This document shows, piece after piece, positions 26,585 to 33,472 of a stretch of DNA of 64,000 bases; the stretch's first letter is position 1, and the number at the start of each line of letters is the position of its first letter. The notes beneath the pieces are model-generated. The model saw only the letters and a list, made by a program, of their open reading frames with translations, made no database searches and was not told the origin of the DNA. The DNA lies in contig WBUH01000002.1 of NCBI GenBank assembly GCA_008933805.1, positions 215,443-279,442 of the forward strand. Reading direction: 5' to 3'. This DNA comes from Bacteroidota bacterium (lineage in GTDB: Bacteria; Bacteroidota; Bacteroidia; UBA8524). The translations under genes and the position numbers were made by a program.

Positions 26585-27358
26585 TTAGCTGATGAAAATA
26601 CTAATAGGAATAAGTGCAAAAAGGATGGGTATGATGATACCAAACACCCAAACACCTATAAACTTAATAAGGCCGTTGTATTTGTTATGATTTACACCCA
26701 AAGTTTGGAATGCACTTTTGAAACCGTGCACCAAGTGAAATGCCAAAGCACCCATTGCAAAAATGTACAACAATACTAACAGAGGTTGCTTAAACGCACT
26801 TTGCACCTCACGGTAAAGGTCTTTTACAATGATTGTTTTGGTAGTTTGAGTATAGGTTTCCTGCATTTTGGCTTCAATAGGAGCTACAGCAGTGTCAGTA
26901 GCTATTGTATGGCCGCTGTTCAAATCAATTTCATATTGAGCATAAGGTACTTTTCCCCAGTGGTACTCAGCCCAAAAATCGCTCATGTGCACAGCAATAA
27001 ACACCAAGATGATGGTACCTAAAACACCCATCCAGCGGCTAGCCCAAAAGCTGGTAGCATTGCCGGGGGCAACCGCATACTTGCTTTTACGCGAAGCCAT
27101 ATTTTTATTGGCAAGATAAAGGCCCATAACAGCATGGTACAAAATGGTAGCATACAAGCCGTATGAAATGAATTTGATCACGGGGAATGTGGTCATAAAA
27201 ACCGCATACTCGTTAAAGGCCAATCCACCGTCAGATTTAAGTAATTGAAGGTTCCCGCTAAGGTGCACGGCAAGGAATGAGCACAAGAACAAGCCTGTGA
27301 GGCTCATTGTTACTTTTTTACCTATTGACGATGATAATGTTTTGATTACCCAATTCAT
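26585..27358 (-). CDS. sdhC: Succinate dehydrogenase cytochrome b subunit
   Basis: 257 residues with about five transmembrane helices, the single-polypeptide (type B) membrane anchor expected to bind two haems. Membrane histidines are visible in FLAVHLSGN, LYHAVMGLY, VFIAVHMSDFW and ALAFHLVHGFKSAFQTLG. An extended periplasmic or cytoplasmic loop of about 60 residues lies between the third and fourth helices. First gene of the operon. Confidence 0.93.
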   Translation of the reverse strand: MNWVIKTLSSSIGKKVTMSLTGLFLCSFLAVHLSGNLQLLKSDGGLAFNEYAVFMTTFPVIKFISYGLYATILYHAVMGLYLANKNMASRKSKYAVAPGNATSFWASRWMGVLGTIILVFIAVHMSDFWAEYHWGKVPYAQYEIDLNSGHTIATDTAVAPIEAKMQETYTQTTKTIIVKDLYREVQSAFKQPLLVLLYIFAMGALAFHLVHGFKSAFQTLGVNHNKYNGLIKFIGVWVFGIIIPILFALIPISIFIS

Positions 27359-27397
27359 GTGTGTTTACTTATATTGAGAGGTAGTTTTTTAACGGGG

Positions 27398-27405
27398 CAA
27401 ATTTA
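27398..27405 (-). promoter_or_regulatory. sdhCAB -7 element
   Basis: TAAATTTG on the minus strand, 39 nt before the sdhC ATG, a longer leader than most genes here. Confidence 0.55.
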
Positions 27406-27532
27406 ATGGTGTGTTAACCAATAACAACACCTTTTCTAAATTTAGAATTCATCTAAATTCAAACTGATTAACACTTGTTAGTTTTTAATTGTTTTTAAAA
27501 AAAATCAAGCGGCAGAAAAAATTACATTAAGA

Positions 27533-28882
27533 CTAAAAAACACCTGCATAATTAAACGGTGTAATCTTCTTCAACTCAGTCTTCACAGTATCATCCACGT
27601 TCAAGGTATCAATAAACTCGGCCAGGCTTTGCTTAGTTACTTTGTGGTGAGTACGTGTTAATGCTTTTAAAGCTTCGTAAGGTTTTTCGTAACCTTCGCG
27701 GCGCAAAACGGTTTGTATGGCTTCGGCTACAACCGCCCAGTTACTTTCAAGGTCAAGGTCAATCGCGTCTTTGTTCAACAGCAACTTATTGGCGCCTTTA
27801 ATAATAGAAGTATAGGCAATAAGCGAGTGAGCAATGGGTACACCTATATTGCGCAGTACAGTACTATCAGTAAGGTCGCGCTGTAGGCGGCTGATGGGTA
27901 GTTTTGCCGCAAAATGTTCAAACAATGCGTTGGCAACACCTAAGTTACCTTCCGCATTTTCAAAATCAATGGGGTTTACCTTGTGTGGCATGGCACTGCT
28001 GCCTACTTCACCTGCTTTTAATTGCTGTTTAAAGTAATCCATCGAGATGTACGTCCATACATCGCGGCAAAAATCAATCATAATATTGTTAATACGCTTT
28101 AGCGTATCACACAATGCGGCAAGGTTATCGTAGTGTTCAATTTGGGTGGTGTACTGCATACGGGTTAGTCCCAAACGGTTGTTCACAAACTCGTTACCCA
28201 ATACGCGCCAATCAAGTTCAGGGTAGGCTACATTGTGGGCGTTAAAGTTTCCGGTAGCTCCGCCAAACTTTGCCGAAAACGGAATGGTTTTAAGCAACAG
28301 CAGTTGGTTTTCTATACGCTCAACAAACACCATTATTTCTTTGCCCAATTTGGTAGGTGATGCAGGCTGACCGTGGGTTTTAGCCAACATGGTAATGTTT
28401 TTCCACTCTTCGGCCTTCACGCGTAGTAAGTCGTTCACCTCATTCAGTTTGGGCAGTAGTTCGTCGTTAAGTCCTTCTTTTAAACTTAAAGGCACCGAGG
28501 TGTTGTTTACGTCTTGCGAGGTAAGACCAAAGTGTACAAACTCGCTTATCTCAATTAAATCAAGTTCTTTTAAGCGGTCTTTTACAAAATATTCCACCGC
28601 TTTCACATCGTGGTTGGTGGTTTTCTCCGTTTGTTTTATTTCCTCAGCGTCGCTCAGTATAAAGTTGCGGTATATATCGCGCAACTGGTTTTTTTGTACA
28701 TCATTTATTTTGCCGGCCAGCTGTGGTAAAGGTATTTCTGATAAATAAATCAGGTATTCAATTTCCACCAAAACGCGGTAGCGTATCAGGCCAAACTCAG
28801 AAAAATACTGAGCCAGCGAAAGTGTGGTTTTGCGGTAACGACCGTCAACCGGCGATAGGGCAGTGAGTGCGCTTAAATCCAT
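27533..28882 (-). CDS. purB: Adenylosuccinate lyase
   Basis: 449 residues. Cleaves SAICAR in purine synthesis and adenylosuccinate in AMP synthesis. The fumarase-superfamily signature GSSAMPHKVNPIDFENAEGN contains the catalytic serine loop. The N-terminal LSPVDGRYRK and the catalytic-histidine segment TNHDVKAVEYFVK plus LAKTHGQPASPT are also seen, all typical of the long PurB class. Monocistronic, with a promoter touching its ATG. Confidence 0.96.
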   Translation of the reverse strand: MDLSALTALSPVDGRYRKTTLSLAQYFSEFGLIRYRVLVEIEYLIYLSEIPLPQLAGKINDVQKNQLRDIYRNFILSDAEEIKQTEKTTNHDVKAVEYFVKDRLKELDLIEISEFVHFGLTSQDVNNTSVPLSLKEGLNDELLPKLNEVNDLLRVKAEEWKNITMLAKTHGQPASPTKLGKEIMVFVERIENQLLLLKTIPFSAKFGGATGNFNAHNVAYPELDWRVLGNEFVNNRLGLTRMQYTTQIEHYDNLAALCDTLKRINNIMIDFCRDVWTYISMDYFKQQLKAGEVGSSAMPHKVNPIDFENAEGNLGVANALFEHFAAKLPISRLQRDLTDSTVLRNIGVPIAHSLIAYTSIIKGANKLLLNKDAIDLDLESNWAVVAEAIQTVLRREGYEKPYEALKALTRTHHKVTKQSLAEFIDTLNVDDTVKTELKKITPFNYAGVF

Positions 28883-28886
28883 GCCA

Positions 28887-28894
28887 CAAAATTA
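28887..28894 (-). promoter_or_regulatory. purB -7 element
   Basis: TAATTTTG on the minus strand, ending only 4 nt before the ATG; the mRNA is predicted leaderless or nearly so. Confidence 0.6.
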
Positions 28895-28973
28895 CATTAA
28901 AAGGTGAATAGACTAAAAAGTAATCGTGTGTTTACTTTTTTTCATGCAGCTTGTATAAAATGACAGAATTTGA

Positions 28974-29073
28974 AGAACAGGATGTGAAATCCTGTTCTGT
29001 TAGGTATTTCCCCACGAAGGGTTTTAAACCCTTCGTGGGGTATGCCACAAATAGCAGCGGGCTTTATGCCCGT
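28974..29073. repeat. REP-like composite palindrome, copy 1
   Basis: Three hairpins in a row: A, AGAACAGGAT/ATCCTGTTCT with a 5-nt loop (28974-28998); B, CCCCACGAAGGGTTT/AAACCCTTCGTGGGG with a 1-nt loop (29010-29040); C, CGGGC/GCCCG with loop TTTAT (29058-29072). It lies immediately upstream of the transposase gene. Confidence 0.85.
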
Positions 29074-29104
29074 CGAGAGTTATGAAAGAATAAATGAAAT
29101 TAAA

Positions 29105-29527
29105 ATGGGACAAAATAAGTTATCGCTTTGGGTTCATTTGGTATGGGGAGTTAAAAAGAGAAGGCACCTAATTCACGAAGAGGCCAAGCAAATACTCTAT
29201 TCCAAGGTGCTTGAGGTGTGTGAAAGTAAAGGATATGATGTGGTTGAAATGAATGGTATGCCTGATCATGTACATATTTTATTGCGCCTTCACCCAACAC
29301 ATTCAATAAGTGAGATTGTAAAAAATATTAAGGGTAGCACATCTACATGGCTAAATCACCAAATTGAAATGGAGGAGTATTTTGAATGGCAAGATGGTTA
29401 CGGAGCGTTTTCAGTAAGCTCATATAAAGTAGGGGCGGTAATCAAATACATTCAAAACCAGCAACAGCACCATGCCAATAATGACTTTGACACGGAAATG
29501 AAATTTTTAAATTCATTTAGCCAATAA
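29105..29527 (+). CDS. IS200/IS605-type single-domain HUH transposase (TnpA/RAYT-like)
   Basis: 140 residues from the ATG at 29105 (MGQNKLSLWVHLVWGVKKR). An earlier in-frame ATG at 29042 lies in hairpin B/C of the flanking repeat and is unlikely. The HUH metal motif is PDHVHILL, and the catalytic tyrosine is expected in VIKYIQNQQQHH near the C-terminus. This is the Y1 transposase fold, which cuts single-stranded DNA at hairpins. It is intact, flanked on both sides by matching palindromic units, with no TnpB partner, so it is either a minimal IS200 element or a domesticated REP-associated transposase. Confidence 0.88.
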   Translation: MGQNKLSLWVHLVWGVKKRRHLIHEEAKQILYSKVLEVCESKGYDVVEMNGMPDHVHILLRLHPTHSISEIVKNIKGSTSTWLNHQIEMEEYFEWQDGYGAFSVSSYKVGAVIKYIQNQQQHHANNDFDTEMKFLNSFSQ

Positions 29528-29533
29528 ATCTTT

Positions 29534-29634
29534 AGAACAGGATGTGAAATCCTGTTCTGTTGTGTATTTCCCCCACGAAGGGTTTAAAACCCTTCGTGGG
29601 GCATACCACAAATAGAGGCGGGCTTTATGCCCGT
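29534..29634. repeat. REP-like composite palindrome, copy 2
   Basis: Same order of hairpins as copy 1: A at 29534-29558, B at 29571-29601, C at 29619-29633. It begins 7 bp after the transposase stop. Confidence 0.85.
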
Positions 29635-29686
29635 CGTTGAGCAGTATAGATTAGATTGAAATGTTTCTCAAAATGAAATTCATTTC

Positions 29687-29747
29687 GAACAGGATATAAA
29701 ATCCCGTTCTGTTGGGTATTTCCTTACGAAGGGTTTTAAACCCTTCG
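29687..29747. repeat. REP-like composite palindrome, copy 3 (degenerate)
   Basis: Hairpin A (29687-29709) has one mismatched pair; hairpin B is shortened to CGAAGGGTTT/AAACCCTTCG (29727-29747); hairpin C is absent. Confidence 0.75.
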
Positions 29748-29840
29748 AGAGGTATGCCCTTCGTTCAAAGCAACACTAAACATGTAAGATTACCCGTATT
29801 AATTTAATAGCATGGCAACCTATGTGCAAAATCAAAGCAG

Positions 29841-29848
29841 TAATTTTG
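29841..29848 (+). promoter_or_regulatory. -7 element of the endonuclease I gene
   Basis: TAATTTTG, ending 8 nt before the ATG at 29857. This excludes the upstream in-frame ATG at 29812 as the start. Confidence 0.6.
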
Positions 29849-29856
29849 CAAGGTTT

Positions 29857-31449
29857 ATGATAAAGAAAATTACCGTTGCCGCCATCGCTGTTTTTATGGC
29901 GTTGGGCATAAATGCACAAAAATTAAGGGTTTCAACCGATACAGTTAAGTACGGTACCTTATTTAAGTATGTAACCTCGGGAGTTAATATAACCATATAC
30001 AACGATGCTCCGTTTGATATGCAAGGGGTGAAGCTAAAGACCACGAATAGTGATTTTACGCTTAGCGACACCTTGGTAAACATACCTGCCATGAACTCTA
30101 AAGTGGTGAATGTGAAGTTTCGTCCCCGACACAATGTTGATTACAACAATGAGCTAATAATCAGCACCCAAAGTCCTTATGGTGCTTATAATGTACACCT
30201 AAAAGGCACAGGGTTTTATAGTAACACCTATTATAGTACCACACAAAACAAGTGGGAAGGTGATTTAATGGCCGCGCTAAAAGCTAAAATTTCATCAGCT
30301 AATACGTTGGGCTATACAGTGGTGCGCGACCAAATGTATGCCTATGTAGATAATAACAACGATAGTGTAGAGTGTGTGTATATAGGGCGTAAGGCCAAGT
30401 TTAATACCCGAGCCGGTGCTGTAGCGGAAGACTTTACTGCCGAACATAATTTTCCACGCAGCAAATACACTTCGCAAGACCCTATGTTTTCAGATGTCCA
30501 TCATTTGTTTCCTGCCGATGGGCCTGCAAATACCCGCCGCAGCGATGACCCTTTCGGCATTGTAACCTCTCCTGTTTGGATGGTGGGCGGTTCACTGAGC
30601 GATAACCAAAAATTTGAGCCCCGTAACGAGCACAAAGGAACAGCAGCAAGGGCCATGTTCTATTTTGTTACCCGTTATCAAGATTATACCAACTTTTTTG
30701 ACCCGCAAGAAGATTTGTTGCGCGGATGGGCAGCACAGTTTCCCGTTACCCCAAAAGATTCTATCCGTCACGAGCGCGCTGCGCAAGTGCAAGGTAACCG
30801 CAACCCTTTTACCGACCATCCTGAGTTTATTGAGCGTATCAGCAACTTTGCAGGTACAGCTCCAACTCCGGTTAAAAAATACGAACTTACTTACAGCCAA
30901 CCCGTAAACTTTGGGTATGTGTCATTAAACGAGACTATTAATTATGTGGCGGTGCTTACCAACACCGGTAAAGCAGCGGTTGATTACACGCTATCAGCCA
31001 TTAACCCTAAACCGCAAACAAATGTTTCTGCATTGGTAGGTTCTTTCACCATACAACCGGGCGAAACCAAACGTTTGGTGTTCAGCTTCACCGCTAAAAC
31101 AGTAGGCACCAACTTTACCGATTCATTCAGCTTTAAGGCACAAGGGTTTAACGAAACCATTATGGCCTTTACTGCCAATGTATCAGGCTTAGGAATTAAT
31201 GAGGCTGCACGAACCAATATCAGCTTGTTTCCAAACCCTGCAAATGCTGCAGTTACGCTTAGTGCCGACCGCGCATTAAACTATCCTGCCACGGTTAATT
31301 TTTATGATTTGGCAGGAAAATGTGTTTATTCTACCGTTTTAAATGAAAGTTTTACCGATATAAATGTTACGACGCTGATTTCGGGTTGTTACTTTGTACA
31401 AGTAAATGACGGAACCTTGAGTTCCATCACTAAACTTGTTAAGTTTTAA
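29857..31449 (+). CDS. Secreted endonuclease I family protein with T9SS type A end
   Basis: 530 residues. Signal peptide MIKKITVAAIAVFMALGINAQ. An Ig-like segment (about 25-125) precedes an endonuclease I (EndA/NucM-like, beta-beta-alpha metal) domain: TAEHNFPRSKY carries the catalytic histidine/asparagine, then DVHHLFPADGPANTRRSDDPFG and EPRNEHKGTAARAMFYFVTRY. A second beta domain (about 330-450) and a C-terminal sorting domain (LFPNPANAAVTLS to ITKLVKF) follow. Likely exported by the T9SS to degrade extracellular DNA or RNA. Co-transcribed with sppA 15 bp downstream. Confidence 0.9.
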   Translation: MIKKITVAAIAVFMALGINAQKLRVSTDTVKYGTLFKYVTSGVNITIYNDAPFDMQGVKLKTTNSDFTLSDTLVNIPAMNSKVVNVKFRPRHNVDYNNELIISTQSPYGAYNVHLKGTGFYSNTYYSTTQNKWEGDLMAALKAKISSANTLGYTVVRDQMYAYVDNNNDSVECVYIGRKAKFNTRAGAVAEDFTAEHNFPRSKYTSQDPMFSDVHHLFPADGPANTRRSDDPFGIVTSPVWMVGGSLSDNQKFEPRNEHKGTAARAMFYFVTRYQDYTNFFDPQEDLLRGWAAQFPVTPKDSIRHERAAQVQGNRNPFTDHPEFIERISNFAGTAPTPVKKYELTYSQPVNFGYVSLNETINYVAVLTNTGKAAVDYTLSAINPKPQTNVSALVGSFTIQPGETKRLVFSFTAKTVGTNFTDSFSFKAQGFNETIMAFTANVSGLGINEAARTNISLFPNPANAAVTLSADRALNYPATVNFYDLAGKCVYSTVLNESFTDINVTTLISGCYFVQVNDGTLSSITKLVKF

Positions 31450-31464
31450 CCACGAAAGAGTATC

Positions 31465-33246
31465 ATGAAACAATTTTTTAAAATGATGTTTGCCTCAATG
31501 TTCGGCTTTGTGCTGGCAGGCATCTTACTTGTATTTATCGTTTTCGGAATTATAGCCGCAACGGTTTCAAGTTTCAGCGAAAAGAAAGAAGTAAAAGTAT
31601 CAGCCAACAGTGTTTTACACCTTAAACTGGATACGTACTTAGAAGATCGCACCTCTGAAAATCCCTTTGTTAATTATAACTTCAGCAACTTTGAATCAAA
31701 CAACTCCGCGGGTGTGTACGATGTTATCCGTAGCATCAAAAAGGCCAAAGCCGATGCACACATGAGCGGTATCTTTATCGAGTTTGGCTCAGGTTTTCAT
31801 GCAGGTTTTGCCAATTTGCAAGATTTACGTGAAGCCATTATCGATTTTAAAAAATCGGGCAAATTCGTTTATGCCTATTCAGAGATTTATGCCGAGCGTA
31901 ATTATTACCTGGCCAGTACAGCCGATAAGGTTTTCTTAGACCCGTCGGGTGAGTTGATTTTCAACGGTATGTCGGTAAACATTACTTTCTTTAAAAGCAT
32001 GCTGGATAAGCTGGGCATAGAAATGCAGGTGTTTAAGGCAGGTAAATTTAAAGGTGCCGTTGAGCCCTTTATCCGTGAGGACCTAAGCCCTGAGAACGAG
32101 GAGCAAATAAACGTGTACCTAACCTCGTTGTACGGTACGTTTATCAAAGGTATTTCAGAAAGCCGCAAAATTGATACCGCGCGTTTGTATGAAATTGCCG
32201 ATAAAATGGAAATCCGCACTGCCAAAACTGCTGTGGATTTGAAAATGATTGACGCTTTGAAACACCACGATGAGGTGTTGGCTGAAATCCGCAAAAAGTT
32301 GGGTACCGGCGGTGATGACAAAATTGATTTTGTATCGGCGTATGATTACCGCGATGTAAAAGTTGACGGTGAGAATAAAGACAGCGAAAACCAAGGTAAA
32401 ATTGCCATTTTGTATGCAGTAGGCGATATAGTTGACGGCAGCGGCGATGAAGCCACTGTTGGTTCGCACAGCTTACGCGAAGCTATTATAAAAGCCCGCA
32501 CCAACGATAAAATTAAAGCTGTTGTGTTGCGCATCAACTCGCCCGGCGGTAGTGCAATGGCATCTGATGTGATATTGCGCGAGCTTGCCTTATTAAAGAA
32601 AACAAAACCTCTTATCGTATCTATGGGTGATGTGGCTGCATCTGGCGGTTATTACATTGCTATGGCTGCTGATACTATTGTGGCACAACCTAATACCATT
32701 ACCGGCTCGATAGGTGTGTTTGGTATGCTACCCAACATGAAAGGTTTGTTGAACGATAAATTGGGTATTCATTTAGATGGTGTAAAAAAAGGCGAGTTTT
32801 CAGAACTTGGCCGTCCCGACCGTCCTTTTACCGAAGGCGAAAAAGCCATCATACAAGGATATGTTGAAGACGTTTACCGTCAGTTTTTAGGGGTTGTATC
32901 AAAAGGCAGGGGAATGGATACTGCAGCAGTGCACGAAATTGCTCAAGGCCGTGTTTGGACTGCCGAAGATGCTAAAGCCCGCGGCTTGGTGGATGTGATG
33001 GGTGGTATGCAAACAGCATTAGACATCGCTGCTAAAAAAGCAGGGTTAACCAACTACCGTATTACTGAATTGCCCGTTGAGAAAAACCCGTTTGAAGAAT
33101 TCTTTAAGAGCATGAGTGCTGAAACCAAAGCCAAAATGCTGAAAGAAGAATTGGGCGAAAGCTATACTTACTACATGCAAATGAAACGTGCAATGCGTGT
33201 GCAAGGCATACAAACCCGCATGCCGTTTGAAATTACAGTTGACTAA
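31465..33246 (+). CDS. sppA: Signal peptide peptidase SppA, long form
   Basis: 593 residues, matching the duplicated (67 kDa) class. An N-terminal transmembrane helix (about 10-37) is followed by two ClpP-like domains. The catalytic lysine is expected in FKAGKFKGAVEPF in the first half, and the serine in GDVAASGGYYIAMA in the second, followed by TITGSIGVFG. It digests signal peptides left in the membrane. It is probably in one transcript with the secreted nuclease upstream and ends at a terminator. Confidence 0.94.
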   Translation: MKQFFKMMFASMFGFVLAGILLVFIVFGIIAATVSSFSEKKEVKVSANSVLHLKLDTYLEDRTSENPFVNYNFSNFESNNSAGVYDVIRSIKKAKADAHMSGIFIEFGSGFHAGFANLQDLREAIIDFKKSGKFVYAYSEIYAERNYYLASTADKVFLDPSGELIFNGMSVNITFFKSMLDKLGIEMQVFKAGKFKGAVEPFIREDLSPENEEQINVYLTSLYGTFIKGISESRKIDTARLYEIADKMEIRTAKTAVDLKMIDALKHHDEVLAEIRKKLGTGGDDKIDFVSAYDYRDVKVDGENKDSENQGKIAILYAVGDIVDGSGDEATVGSHSLREAIIKARTNDKIKAVVLRINSPGGSAMASDVILRELALLKKTKPLIVSMGDVAASGGYYIAMAADTIVAQPNTITGSIGVFGMLPNMKGLLNDKLGIHLDGVKKGEFSELGRPDRPFTEGEKAIIQGYVEDVYRQFLGVVSKGRGMDTAAVHEIAQGRVWTAEDAKARGLVDVMGGMQTALDIAAKKAGLTNYRITELPVEKNPFEEFFKSMSAETKAKMLKEELGESYTYYMQMKRAMRVQGIQTRMPFEITVD

Positions 33247-33275
33247 TTTTTTCTCATAGAACAATATACTTTAAG

Positions 33276-33293
33276 AAGCCCCGAAAGGGGCTT
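33276..33293 (+). terminator. Terminator after sppA
   Basis: AAGCCCC-GAAA-GGGGCTT followed by TTTTTGTTTT: a compact GNRA-loop intrinsic terminator. Confidence 0.85.
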
Positions 33294-33442
33294 TTTTGTT
33301 TTAGGGGTAGTGAAAGGAAAACAAAAATTAACAAGTCGTTCTAAAATAGGGGCTTGGTTTTTGCGTTTAAGGTACAATACTAAAAACACAGATATTTTTT
33401 TGCAGGGATGTAACTAATACAGGCTATAACCGTCTAACTTAG

Positions 33443-33450
33443 TAGCTTTG
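33443..33450 (+). promoter_or_regulatory. -7 element of the AsmA gene
   Basis: TAGCTTTG, 22 nt before the ATG. Confidence 0.55.
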
Positions 33451-33472
33451 CAGCGTATAATACAAAAAGCCG

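Larger units (their letters stand above)
28974..29747. mobile_element. REP/transposase module
   Basis: Palindromic unit, transposase, palindromic unit, then a third degenerate unit. Units 1 and 2 share nearly the same 100 bp in the same orientation and order of hairpins. Confidence 0.65.

Noticed and set aside
28960-29085. 41-codon frame reading through REP copy 1 (MTEFEEQDVKSCS...)
   Set aside because: It is entirely composed of the palindromic unit, and similar frames would arise in every copy; no coding signal beyond openness.
29042-29104. N-terminal extension of the transposase from the ATG at 29042
   Set aside because: The added residues are encoded by the flanking repeat hairpins, and the protein aligns with the family from MGQNKLS.
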